From assembly GCF_000332095.2 (NCBI RefSeq), contig NZ_KI913949.1, positions 5,290,507-5,354,506 of the forward strand: a stretch of 64,000 bases of DNA. The letters run 5' to 3'. Both the position numbers and the translations under genes were made by a program. The stretch comes from Leptolyngbya sp. PCC 6406 (GTDB lineage: Bacteria; Cyanobacteriota; Cyanobacteriia; Phormidesmidales; Phormidesmidaceae). Each line of letters opens with the position of its first letter. The stretch's first letter is position 1. Below, one piece after another: positions 53,962 through 63,947 of this stretch. The notes beneath the pieces are model-generated. The model searched no databases and was not told where the DNA came from. It worked only from the letters and a program-made list of their open reading frames with translations.

Positions 53962-55686
53962 CTATACCACCTCCAGCGCCAGAACGGTTTGGTCGTCTTC
54001 TTGCTCGGTCTTTTCGCCCTGGATCGTGAGCAGCAATTTATCTAAATCCAGGGGGCGAGGCTGTCGTTTGAGCAGTTCCCACAGTCCCGTTTGCCTCAGC
54101 ATGGCGGTGGACCCAGGGTTATCCTTGTCCTGCACTGTGGCCTCCGTGAGGCCATCGCTGGCCAGTAATAACGTGCCCCCCTCCGGCATCGTTAATTCCC
54201 CGGCAGCAGCTTTCCAGATTGGCAAAATTCCTAGGGGCACCCCTCGCACCTCCAAATAGATGGGCTCCGCCTCCGGATTCTCCAGGGTTTCCGGGGACCA
54301 AACTAAGGGATAGATGTGGCCGGCATTGGCGTACATCAACTGGTGGGTACTGGGGGTGTAACGCACCAGTACCAAGGTAATGAAGCAGTTGTTCCCCACC
54401 AAGTCCTCCGACAGGCTGTGGTTGAGGTTCTGCATCATTTTTTCCGGCGTCGGGGGCGTCTCTTGAGACAACTCCCGCCGCAGTACAGAAATCGCACTGG
54501 CCATAAATAGGGCGGCAGGAACCCCTTTACCTGAGACATCCCCCACCGCTAGCCAGAGATCGCCCTGGGGATGGACAAACACCTCGAAGAAGTCGCCCCC
54601 CACCTCCCGCGCTGGGAAACAGCGGGCCTGAATCCGCGCTGTATCTAGGGTGGGGAGGGTCTGGCGCAGGAGATTACTCTGAATCTGGCGGGCCACCTCT
54701 AGCTCCGCCCGCATCTGCATGGTCTGTTCTTGGATGCGCTGGTAGAGACGGGCTTGGGAAATGGCTAGGGCAATCTGCTCGGTGACGCTGTCTAGGAGCA
54801 CCAGGGTGTCTTCAGACCAGTCGGCCTCGGCTGCCACTTGATACAGGGAAACAGCCGCCAGTGCAGTTTGCTGATAAATCAGGGGCATGGTCAGCGCCAC
54901 TACTGGGACGGGCAGATCATCGAGGGTATCGAGTTGGTGATGAACGCAGTTTGGCCCTTGGGGGTGATCGCCCGCTAAGAACACGTCCTGAGTCACATCC
55001 CAGCTATGGCGCTCTAGGGACTCCCGTAGGTCTAGGGATTGGCCAGGAACGACGTAGGTAAAGGCTTTGCCAAGGGCCGGATCGGCCAAGGCCGACTCGG
55101 CGGCGGGGGGCATGGCGTGGAGAATGGCATAGTGGGCTCCAAAGGTGTGACCCAGGGTGTTGGCGATGGTCTGGAGCATACTGTGGTAGTCCAGGGACTC
55201 GCGAATGGCGGTCATCACCTCGTTGGAGAGGGACTCCCGCCGCAGCGATCGCGTCAGCGCCTTGGTGCGCTGTTTCACTACCCGGTAGGTTTCCGCCGCT
55301 TGAACCACAACGGTTTTCAACTGCTCTGGGTTCCAGGGCTTGGTGATGTATTTGAACACCTTGCCGGAATTGATGGCCTCCACCAGGTCCTCCACATCGG
55401 TATAGCCCGTGAGCACGATACGAATGGTGTCGGGAAACCGATCCACCGTGCGGCTCAGGAACTCGGTTCCGTTCATGCGGGGCATGCGCTGGTCGGAGAT
55501 GATGATGGCCATTTCTCCTTCAGCGTCCAGCAACTCTAGGGCCTTAAAGCCGTTTTCTGCCTTAAAGACCTGAAATTCTCGCCGAAAGGTGCGGTAGAGC
55601 AAGTCCAGGTTGTCTGGCTCGTCATCTACCACCATTAACTTAAGGGATTCTTCGTCCTCCCATGCCATGGGAATGTCCTTTTGCAA
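53962..55686 (-). CDS. Receiver-GAF-SpoIIE/PP2C phosphatase
   Basis: A 574-residue response regulator. Receiver (LMVVDDEPDNLDLLYRTFRR; the expected phospho-Asp site reads MAIIISDQRMPRMNGTEFLS; about residues 15-130), then a GAF-type domain (about 170-315, SLDYHSMLQTIANTLGHTFG), a coiled-coil link and a C-terminal SpoIIE-type PP2C phosphatase (QARCFPAREVGGDFFEVFVH; WLAVGDVSGKGVPAALFMA; LLLASDGLTEATVQDKDN). It should dephosphorylate a STAS protein in a partner-switching pathway, opposing the adjacent RsbW-like kinase. ATG 55686 or 55668 starts. Classic module regulated by phosphorylation of the receiver. Confidence 0.93.
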   Translation of the reverse strand: MQKDIPMAWEDEESLKLMVVDDEPDNLDLLYRTFRREFQVFKAENGFKALELLDAEGEMAIIISDQRMPRMNGTEFLSRTVDRFPDTIRIVLTGYTDVEDLVEAINSGKVFKYITKPWNPEQLKTVVVQAAETYRVVKQRTKALTRSLRRESLSNEVMTAIRESLDYHSMLQTIANTLGHTFGAHYAILHAMPPAAESALADPALGKAFTYVVPGQSLDLRESLERHSWDVTQDVFLAGDHPQGPNCVHHQLDTLDDLPVPVVALTMPLIYQQTALAAVSLYQVAAEADWSEDTLVLLDSVTEQIALAISQARLYQRIQEQTMQMRAELEVARQIQSNLLRQTLPTLDTARIQARCFPAREVGGDFFEVFVHPQGDLWLAVGDVSGKGVPAALFMASAISVLRRELSQETPPTPEKMMQNLNHSLSEDLVGNNCFITLVLVRYTPSTHQLMYANAGHIYPLVWSPETLENPEAEPIYLEVRGVPLGILPIWKAAAGELTMPEGGTLLLASDGLTEATVQDKDNPGSTAMLRQTGLWELLKRQPRPLDLDKLLLTIQGEKTEQEDDQTVLALEVV

Positions 55687-55999
55687 TGTCCTTCTGCCTA
55701 TGTGCGTTGGTGCCGCTGCCTGCCACTACTCTTGGAGTAAGGGGCATAGCCCTGAGCCAAACCGGAGAAAGGTCTCCTTCAGCTTGCCCAGTTGTCCCAG
55801 ACAAACCACTATTTTTTATCAGAATGCCTGTCAGACCGGATCATCCCCTGTATTCTCAGGCACAATGGGCACCAAGTGTAAGGCGATCGCGGTGTTTAAG
55901 CTGGGCTTAAAACCCGATGACCAGCCTGATTTAGGCACCTGATTTAGGCAATAGTGTGACACAACCACCGAGGCTCCGGTGGGGAGGGAGGCAAAAGCT
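55687..55999. other. Divergent spacer
   Basis: A 313-base gap between the SpoIIE-type gene (minus) and the PPC-domain gene (plus). No gene and no strong dyad are seen. A purine-rich RBS-like GGGGAGGGAGGCAAAAGCT lies right before the ATG at 56000. Confidence 0.45.
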
Positions 56000-57013
56000 A
56001 TGGGCGACCATCGTCAGCATCACCGTAAACACCACTGTAGACATCATTGTCAACGTCATGATCCACAGGGCAACCAACTGACCCCGTTCCCTAGGGGATA
56101 TGGCAGGCGTAACGGTGGGCTGGTCGCAATTCTCTTCGGACTGATCGCCAGCGGGGGGCTGGTCTTACCAGGGCGGGCCGCTGCTGTCATGGACCAGCAT
56201 GAACGCCTGCTGCGGGCGGTGTGTTTAAACGATTGGGACGGCGCGATCGCACTTACGGCACCGTTGATTGCTGCCGACAAAGTGACCCCCACCTACCGTC
56301 AGGCCATGGTAGGTTTGCGGACCCAGCTAGAGGTCTTTCGGGTAGAAGGGACGGTAGTACCCGACATCCAGAACTGTGAGACGGTGTTGCGGCGCTATGT
56401 CCTTGCCAGTCAAGCCCCAGGGGAACCTCTGGACTGGGAAGAGGCGCTGACCTCTCTTTTTTATAGTGGTCTGGGACCGCCCCCACCCCCCATTACCGAT
56501 GCCTACCGCCAGAACCGGGCTCGGGCCGCAGCGGATCTCGATCGCTATGAAATCTACGAGATTCCGGCCTTGATCCCCGCCCTCACCATTAGTATGCAAA
56601 CTGGGTCAGGGGTGTCGGGGGGGACCGTGACCAGCGGCCACGAGGTCTACACCTTTTTTGCTGGGTTGGGAGATCGGGTAGACATAACTGTAGACGTGAC
56701 CCGAATTTTGCCCTCCCTCTATGGGAATGACGACACCCAACTCTTTCTCTTTGACGCCGAGGGCAAGTTGCTGGCGGAAAATGATGACTTTGAAGGGCTC
56801 CAGTCCCGGCTAGCAGGCATTCTCTTGCCCCGCACCGGACGCTACTACATCGCCGTCACCACCTTTAACAACACCCCCATCCTGGACGACTGGGGCTACA
56901 TTATCGGCTGGAGCGGGGCGGGGGGCAGCGCGGTGGAATACACCCTCACCCTCAGCGGTGCTACCCCCACCCAGGCGCTAATTCTGACCAATTACTTGGA
57001 TTACTTGGATTAA
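56000..57013 (+). CDS. Exported PPC-domain protein with His-rich leader
   Basis: A 337-residue protein. The first 20 residues are strikingly rich in His (MGDHRQHHRKHHCRHHCQRH; eight His, two Cys). A signal/anchor helix follows (GLVAILFGLIASGGLVLPG, residues 43-61). The mature part begins with a helical 80-residue region (LLRAVCLNDWDGAIALTAPL). The C terminus is a pre-peptidase C-terminal (PPC) beta-sandwich: HEVYTFFAGLGDRVDITVDV, DTQLFLFDAEGKLLAENDDF and RLAGILLPRTGRYYIAVTTF. PPC domains are usually accessory to secreted enzymes; none is attached here. ATG 56000 is the only reasonable start before the membrane helix. It converges on gun4 with a 4-base overlap. Confidence 0.72.
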   Translation: MGDHRQHHRKHHCRHHCQRHDPQGNQLTPFPRGYGRRNGGLVAILFGLIASGGLVLPGRAAAVMDQHERLLRAVCLNDWDGAIALTAPLIAADKVTPTYRQAMVGLRTQLEVFRVEGTVVPDIQNCETVLRRYVLASQAPGEPLDWEEALTSLFYSGLGPPPPPITDAYRQNRARAAADLDRYEIYEIPALIPALTISMQTGSGVSGGTVTSGHEVYTFFAGLGDRVDITVDVTRILPSLYGNDDTQLFLFDAEGKLLAENDDFEGLQSRLAGILLPRTGRYYIAVTTFNNTPILDDWGYIIGWSGAGGSAVEYTLTLSGATPTQALILTNYLDYLD

Positions 57014-57750
57014 CCCTGGGTCCAGGCGGGGTGCACTAGCAGCGCCTCCATGGCCCGCACCCCCCGCAGTTGGTTCGATAGGGGCAGATGGCCCACTGGA
57101 GCATTCAGATCCCAGATAAACCCACCGGGATAACGGGTCCAGAGGTTGTCCTGCTTCCAGCCAATCTGGGGCCAAAGCCGTTCCCAGTTTTTTCCTAGTC
57201 CCAGCCATAGCTCCCGCTGGCGCGAAAAGCCAAACCTGCCCTCGGAATAAATCCGCCAGAGCTGATCTAAGGTCTGCAAATCCACCACCGGAAAGGCGGC
57301 AACTTCGGTGAAATAAAACCAGTTGCGTTTCATGGCTGTTGGTCCCGCCAGCTCACACATCACCGCTAGGGTGAGGCGATCTGCCGTTTCAAAATCCTCT
57401 GCTCCCAATGCCCGCTGCACGTCGCTGTAGTCCACCTGACAGGAGGCCGGCAGTGGGTAAACCCCCTGGGGGAAATGATCCTGCAAGAAACTCTGGACCC
57501 GATCCTCAGAGCGCGATCGCAGTTTCTGATAAATCCGTCCCGTCGTGATCGTAGGGGTCGCTTGCTGGGCCACCAGAAAGTCCATCAGCACCACCAAACC
57601 GGGCTCTCCCAACGCTAGGAGGGGGGCGATCAAAGGTAACTGCTTGGCCACCGCCGCCGCCTGCAATTGGCTACGCAGATCATCAGCGTTAGAAGACGGA
57701 AGCGTGGCGGGGTTGTCGGCGATAAAGCTACTCATAGGGAGGTTTAACAA
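57010..57750 (-). CDS. gun4: GUN4 domain protein
   Basis: A 246-residue GUN4: binds protoporphyrin IX and activates magnesium chelatase, the first step of chlorophyll synthesis. The N-terminal 85 residues are a helical bundle (LQAAAVAKQLPLIAPLLALG). The GUN4 core has VDYSDVQRALGAEDFETADR, TAMKRNWFYFTEVAAFPVVD, TLDQLWRIYSEGRFGFSRQR and NLWTRYPGGFIWDLNAPVGH then LPLSNQLRGVRAMEALL. Cyanobacterial Gun4 has this two-part form. Several cyanobacterial proteins carry the domain as paralogues, but this stand-alone form is most likely Gun4 itself. Ends overlapping the PPC gene. Confidence 0.92.
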   Translation of the reverse strand: MLNLPMSSFIADNPATLPSSNADDLRSQLQAAAVAKQLPLIAPLLALGEPGLVVLMDFLVAQQATPTITTGRIYQKLRSRSEDRVQSFLQDHFPQGVYPLPASCQVDYSDVQRALGAEDFETADRLTLAVMCELAGPTAMKRNWFYFTEVAAFPVVDLQTLDQLWRIYSEGRFGFSRQRELWLGLGKNWERLWPQIGWKQDNLWTRYPGGFIWDLNAPVGHLPLSNQLRGVRAMEALLVHPAWTQG

Positions 57751-57863
57751 TTCTGCCCTAGGGTCTAAAGACCCATTCGGTGTTCAAAGCCACTGACGAT
57801 AGTGGTTAGAGATGTAGAGTAGTCATCGTACCTTGGATACTAGACAGGATCTACAGTAGCGCT

Positions 57864-59291
<1,428 letters not shown>

Positions 59292-59313
59292 GGGCCACCA
59301 TCAACCTGGGCTC

Positions 59314-59597
59314 CTAGTCCTGTGCGGCGTAAATACTCTGACCGTTTTATTGTGGTACACCTCGGCCCCTCTCCCTAGCCCTCTCCCAGGGGGCGAGGGG
59401 ACCGGAAAAGGTTGGGCTGGTGCGGCAATAGTGGGCTGATTTACGTCCTGCGGTACTAGTCCTGTGCGGCGTAAATACTCTGACCGTTTTATTGTGGTAC
59501 ACCTCGGCCCCTCTCCCTAGCCCTCTCCCAGGGGGCGAGGGGACCGGAAAAGGTTGGGCTGGTGCGACGATAGTGGACTGATTTACGTCCTGCGGTA
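59314..59597. mobile_element. Two tandem 142-bp MITE-like units
   Basis: Copy A is 59314-59455 and copy B 59456-59597, nearly identical (the differences seen are a few bases near GGTGCGGCAATAGTGGGC versus GGTGCGACGATAGTGGAC). Each starts CTAGTCCTGTGCGGCGTAAA and ends ATTTACGTCCTGCGGTA before the next CTAG. The ends are an imperfect inverted repeat (14 of 21 positions match), bounded by CTAG/TA, the target used by IS630/Tc1-type transposons. A short hairpin-rich core (CCCTAGCCCTCTCCCAGGG) is inside. There is no coding capacity, so it would be mobilised in trans. Transposon type is inference. Confidence 0.7.
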
Positions 59598-59959
59598 CTA
59601 GTCCTGTGCGGCGTAAATACCCTGGCCGTTCCATCGTGGCACACTCGGCCCTCACCGTAGCCCTCTCCCAGGGGGCTACGGTGTACACATAAGTCACTGT
59701 TGGATGTGCATCCCGGCCTGACCCCCTCTAACTCCCCCTTGTAAAGGGGGAGGACTAGAGTTTCCCCCCTTTACAAGGGGGGATTAAGGGGGAATTAAGG
59801 GGCATCAGCACCCTTTGGAAATATGTGTGTACAGTAGCCTCCATTGGAGGGGTGCCCCCACGGGGCGGGGTGCTTCCCTAAAGTCCAGGGTCTACAGGGT
59901 ATAGGGTGACCTATGATGAGGGCAGATTTTCAGGCTAGGCCCACCCCGTACCCTTCGCT
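59598..59959. repeat. Third partial unit and other repeats
   Basis: Starts with a third CTAGTCCTGTGCGGCGTAAA end (59598) that diverges after about 80 bases, near CTACGGTGTACACATAAG. That terminal part recurs at about 61424-61442. Then comes a common inverted repeat CCCCCTTGTAAAGGGGG with its partner CCCCCCTTTACAAGGGGGG (about 59730-59790). The last 120 bases hold the promoter of the AAA gene. No gene. Confidence 0.6.
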
Positions 59960-61258
59960 ATGACTGGCTCTAACCCCTCCGATCGCTTCATGCAAGCCTA
60001 TCGAAACCTGGCCCTGTTTCCCCTTTTAGAGGCCCAGGAAATCGAGAACTTTCGAGTGAAGTATGGTCAGCGCACCCTAGCTCGACTGAAGCAGGAGATC
60101 CTGGCCTCCCAAGCGAATGGCAAGGTTATCTTTACCGGGCATCGGGGCTGTGGCAAGTCCACGCTGTTGAATGAATTTGCGGGCCAAATGCGCCAACGGC
60201 AGCATTTTGTCGTCTTTTTCTCCATTGCAGACATGGTGGAAATGTCTGATGTCAACCATGTCAATATTCTTTATTCCGTGGCCTTGATGCTATTGAGCAA
60301 GGCGACCAAACTTCAGGTGCCCATTCCTGAGACCACCAAAAACAATCTCCTCAACTGGTTCACGGAAACCAAGAGCAAAACCTACACCGATCAGCTCAAG
60401 CAGGAGATGTCCGTGGGGGTCAATGTTCTGGAATTCCTGCAAGGGAAATTGCAGAAGGAGGACACATTTCGGGAAGAGATCAAGGTCACCTACGAGCGGC
60501 GAGTGTCGGAACTATCCAACACGATTGATCGCATTGCCGCCGCCATCCAAGCGGCGACCCAAAAAGAGGTCTTGGTGATCATCGACGATTTAGACAAGCT
60601 GGACTTGTCTGTCGTAGAAGCCATCTATCGGGATAATATTAACGCTCTGTTCTCGCCGAATATTCGGATTGTGTTTACCATCCCCATTTCGGTGGTGCGA
60701 GAGCCGAGATTATTGGCGACGCTCCAGTCCTGTTGTCAGATTATTCTCCTGTCTGTGACTAAGTTTTTCCCCCAGGATCAGGCCCATCGGCTGGCGGGGG
60801 AAGCCCTGGAGGAGAATGTGGACATTTTGCTGGGGGTGCTGAAAAAGCGCATTGATCCAGACCTGGTTGAACCGGACGTTTTGCGGCAACTGGTGTTGTT
60901 GAGTGGAGGGGTGTTGCGGGAACTCATTCGCCTCGCCCAGGAATGCTGCCGCGAGTGCATGTTGGAGCTGGATCTGAACCCAGAGAATGCTGACGTGGTG
61001 ATTAATGCTGAGGTTTTGGCGGCGGCGGTGAAGACCTTGCGGAATCAATTTGCCCGCAGTTTGGGCAGTCAACTCTATGAACTATTGGGGCAAATCTATG
61101 CCCAATTTACCCCGCCCGATGCCCGCAGCCCCCAGTTTCTAGAGCTGCTCCATGGGCTATATGTGTTGGAGTATGAAAATGATGATTTGTGGTACGACTT
61201 GCATCCCTTGGTCACCGATTTACTGCGGCGAAAACAGTTGATCGGGGCTCCTGAGTAG
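59960..61258 (+). CDS. P-loop (AAA/STAND-like) ATPase of unknown function
   Basis: A 432-residue NTPase. Walker A is VIFTGHRGCGKSTLLNEFAG (about residues 56-75), Walker B is VLVIIDDLDKLDLSVVEAIY, and sensor-like IRIVFTIPISVVREP. An Arg-rich helical middle (KLQKEDTFREEIKVTYERRV) separates the two, and a C-terminal region (LLHGLYVLEYENDDLWYDLH then PLVTDLLRRK) resembles a winged helix. The architecture is that of stress- or conflict-associated cyanobacterial ATPases (STAND/KAP-like). The next gene on the strand (680 bases away across repeats) is a TPR protein of a family I have seen beside such ATPases. Possible functional pair, unproven. Confidence 0.75.
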   Translation: MTGSNPSDRFMQAYRNLALFPLLEAQEIENFRVKYGQRTLARLKQEILASQANGKVIFTGHRGCGKSTLLNEFAGQMRQRQHFVVFFSIADMVEMSDVNHVNILYSVALMLLSKATKLQVPIPETTKNNLLNWFTETKSKTYTDQLKQEMSVGVNVLEFLQGKLQKEDTFREEIKVTYERRVSELSNTIDRIAAAIQAATQKEVLVIIDDLDKLDLSVVEAIYRDNINALFSPNIRIVFTIPISVVREPRLLATLQSCCQIILLSVTKFFPQDQAHRLAGEALEENVDILLGVLKKRIDPDLVEPDVLRQLVLLSGGVLRELIRLAQECCRECMLELDLNPENADVVINAEVLAAAVKTLRNQFARSLGSQLYELLGQIYAQFTPPDARSPQFLELLHGLYVLEYENDDLWYDLHPLVTDLLRRKQLIGAPE

Positions 61259-61952
61259 GGGGAAAGGCAGAAGGATGAAGGCAGAAGGCAGAAGGATGAA
61301 GGATGAAGGCAGAAGGCAGAAGGATGAAAGGGAATTTCTGATCTTACGAGGGCATCTACTCGATTAAATAGGCTTGCTATTCTGCCGCACCAGTCCAACA
61401 TTTTCTGGTCCCTTCTCCCTCTGGGCTACCGTGTATACACATCTCTCTGAGCAGTCACATTCTGGCGAATCCCCCGCTATCGCCGCCCCCTTAAAAAGGG
61501 GGCGGCGATAGCGGGGGATGGGACTGCCCCCCTTGAAAAGGGGGGTTGGGGGGATCAAACCCTAAACAAGACTCAACCGAAGACTTATGTATACACAGTA
61601 GCCCTCTCCCAGAGGGCTAGGGCTTCGGCGTGAGACTTCGGCGTGAGCTCAGTCGAACGCTCAGTCGAACGCTCAGTCGAACGCTCAGCCGAACGGTGAG
61701 GGGCCGAGGTGTGCCACGATGAAACGGTCAGTGAGTCTGCGTAGGCTGGGTGAAATGAAGGGTCACCCAACAGCAGTGGGCCATGTTGGGTTCCGCTAGC
61801 GCTGCACCCAACCTACAAAATTAGGTTTGACAGACCACTAGGGATCTGCGAATTAATGGTGTACCAGGTGGCCAGGTTTTCTCCCTCCGGGAGCAAGCTC
61901 GATTAGCGGGTAGGTTGTTTTCCTGTGAGTCCTTTAAGTCTTGCGAGCTGTG
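61259..61952. repeat. Repeat-rich spacer between ATPase and TPR genes
   Basis: A 694-base region without a gene. It has GGCAGAAGGATGAA-type short tandem repeats (61264-61330). A CCCCCTTAAAAAGGGGGCGG hairpin lies at about 61487-61507. Four copies of the 12-base GCTCAGTCGAAC (last with one change) lie at 61647-61694. An inverted copy of the MITE-like core (GGGGCCGAGGTGTGCCACGA, 61700-61731) is also present. The TPR promoter must lie at the right end. Confidence 0.6.
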
Positions 61953-63947
61953 ATGATTGGATCTGCCCTTAGCCCCCACAACCAGCGGGAACTTGGCAAG
62001 CTCATGGTGTCCCTGGGGGCGAATGACCAGCGCCTCGATTTGTTTCTGGCTATTTGTGACCACCCGGAGCTGCGGGAGACGCTGATCCAACGGTATGAGA
62101 CGGCGCTGCACCCCCAGGGCATCGCCACCTATCGGGCACGACTCAACCCCAAAGCCCCCAGCCTGAAGGCGACGCTGGCGGAGTTGGTGCGCTACAACCC
62201 CGGTTTGCAAGGGCCCGGTTTGCAAGGGGGCGAACGGGCGGTGGTGACGGTGCTGGGGGGCTCGGAGCTATTTGGGGTGCGGCTGGCGGCGGAGAAGTCA
62301 GAGCAGGAACAGTTCTTTTTCTCGCTGCAATGGACGCGGGAAGCCCTGCGGGAGTTTCGATTTCCGGTGGTGGTGTGGCTATCAAACACCGTCGCCACCG
62401 GGGTATCGCGACAGGCAGCGGACTTCTGGAGCTGGCGCAGTGGAGTATTTGAGTTTGAAGCCCAGCCCTCCCCCCTGGCGTTGCAACCCTCGCAATTTTC
62501 CGCCCAGCCGAGCCCCTCGGGCGCTGCCCCTGAGACCCCGGATGCCTCACCCGCCGCCATTGCCGACTTAGCGCAGCAAATCACTGCCCTCCGCCAGCAA
62601 AACCCTCAGTCTCCCCTGTTGATCACCCTCTACAGCGACCTGGGGGATGGCTATGGCCAGCAATCGGATCCTGAGTCGGCCTTGCACGCCTATGAACAAG
62701 CCCTAGGGCACGGGGGCATCAGCCCATCTCAAACCGCTGAAGTCTCCCTGAAACTGGGCAAAACCCTGCAAACGTGTCGCCGCTATGACCAAGCCCAACA
62801 TTTTTTTGAGCAGGCGTTGGCAATTTTCCAAGCCATTGATGATCGCCCTGGCGAAGCTAGTGCCTATTTTCACTTAGGTCGTGTTGCCTTTGACCAAAGA
62901 AACTTTTTGGTAGCCAGAGCGCATTTTCAAAATGCCCTGGATATCTACATCGAACTCCAGGACTATCCTAACCAAGCGGTAAACCACCACATGTTAGGCA
63001 TGGTGGCGCAGCAACTGCGGGAGTTTGAGCAGGCGCGATCGCACTATCAGCAGGCCCTCGATATCAAAATCGAATTCAACAACCGCTACAGCCAAGCAGT
63101 CACCTACCACCAGTTGGGCAGGGTGGCGCAGGAACTGCGGGAGTATGAGCAGGCGCGATCGCACTATCAGCAGGCTCTCGGTATCTTCATCGAGTTCAAC
63201 GACCGCTACACTCAGGCAACCGTCTACCACCAGTTGGGCAGGGTGGCGCAGGAACTACGGGAGTATGAGCAGGCGCGATTGCACTATCAGCAGGCTCTCG
63301 ATATCAAAATCGAGTTCAATGACCGCTACAACCAAGCCATGACCTACCACCAGTTGGGCATGGTGGCGCAGGAACTGCGGGAGTATGAGCAGGCGCGATC
63401 TCACTATCAGCAGGCCCTCGATATCAAAATCGAGTTCAATGACCGCTACAACCAAGCCATGACCTACCACCAGTTGGGCAATGTGGCTGTAGAACTGCGG
63501 GAGTATGAGCAGGCGCGATCGCACTATCAGCAGGCCCTCGATATCTACATCGAGTTCGGCGATCGCTACGAGCAAGCGGACACCTACCACCAGTTGGGCA
63601 CGGTGGCCTTAAAACTGCGGGAGTATGAGCAAGCGCGATCGCACTATCAGCAGGCTCTCGATATCAAAATCGAGTTCAATGATCGCTACAGCCAAGCCGG
63701 CACTTACCACCAGTTGGGCAGGGTGGCGGAGGAACTGCGGGAGTTTGAGCAGGCGCAGGCTCACTACAAGCAGTCGTTAGAAACGTATGTTGAGTACGGC
63801 GATGACCATAACAAAGGCATTGTCTTTCGTAGCTTTGCCCGCCTGTACCAAACCACCCAAGACGATCGCCTCCTCGTCACCGTCGCCCAGTGCCTCCACA
63901 TCACCCCCGCCGAGGTGCAAGAGCGCTTCGCCGCTGCCAGCACCTAG
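61953..63947 (+). CDS. TPR protein with seven near-identical repeats and STAND-like N-terminal part
   Basis: About 664 residues from ATG 61953 (TTG 61941 and GTG 61950 also fit). The N-terminal 180 residues (SLGANDQRLDLFLAICDHPE; EQFFFSLQWTREALREFRFP; ADFWSWRSGVFEFE) match a cyanobacterial/bacterial domain that sits before TPRs and looks like a degenerate STAND-type NTPase remnant; no Walker A is visible. After an Ala/Pro/Ser linker come about ten TPRs. The seven from 62981 on (unit SHYQQALDIKIEFNDRYNQA then MTYHQLGMVAQELREYEQAR) are 120-bp repeats almost identical in DNA. The final unit differs. The stop TAG at 63945-63947 is inside a MITE-like terminus, so the natural C terminus may have been trimmed. 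Confidence 0.82.
   Translation: MIGSALSPHNQRELGKLMVSLGANDQRLDLFLAICDHPELRETLIQRYETALHPQGIATYRARLNPKAPSLKATLAELVRYNPGLQGPGLQGGERAVVTVLGGSELFGVRLAAEKSEQEQFFFSLQWTREALREFRFPVVVWLSNTVATGVSRQAADFWSWRSGVFEFEAQPSPLALQPSQFSAQPSPSGAAPETPDASPAAIADLAQQITALRQQNPQSPLLITLYSDLGDGYGQQSDPESALHAYEQALGHGGISPSQTAEVSLKLGKTLQTCRRYDQAQHFFEQALAIFQAIDDRPGEASAYFHLGRVAFDQRNFLVARAHFQNALDIYIELQDYPNQAVNHHMLGMVAQQLREFEQARSHYQQALDIKIEFNNRYSQAVTYHQLGRVAQELREYEQARSHYQQALGIFIEFNDRYTQATVYHQLGRVAQELREYEQARLHYQQALDIKIEFNDRYNQAMTYHQLGMVAQELREYEQARSHYQQALDIKIEFNDRYNQAMTYHQLGNVAVELREYEQARSHYQQALDIYIEFGDRYEQADTYHQLGTVALKLREYEQARSHYQQALDIKIEFNDRYSQAGTYHQLGRVAEELREFEQAQAHYKQSLETYVEYGDDHNKGIVFRSFARLYQTTQDDRLLVTVAQCLHITPAEVQERFAAAST

Noticed and set aside
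57819..57840. NtcA-like sites before icd (GTAGTCATCGTAC and GTACCTTGGATAC)
   Set aside because: Both have 7 bases between GTA and TAC; the NtcA consensus needs 8. icd is NtcA-controlled in some cyanobacteria, but I cannot claim a site here.
59347..59697. 116-codon minus-strand frame across the 142-bp units
   Set aside because: It reads straight through the tandem non-coding repeats and is explained by their lack of stop codons.
63255..63590. Minus-strand frames of 60-111 codons opposite the TPR repeats
   Set aside because: Their repetition follows the 120-bp TPR period exactly, so they are antisense shadows.
62981..63770. CRISPR-like regular repeats
   Set aside because: The 120-bp periodicity is intragenic, in frame, and encodes TPR units; there are no short repeats with unique spacers.
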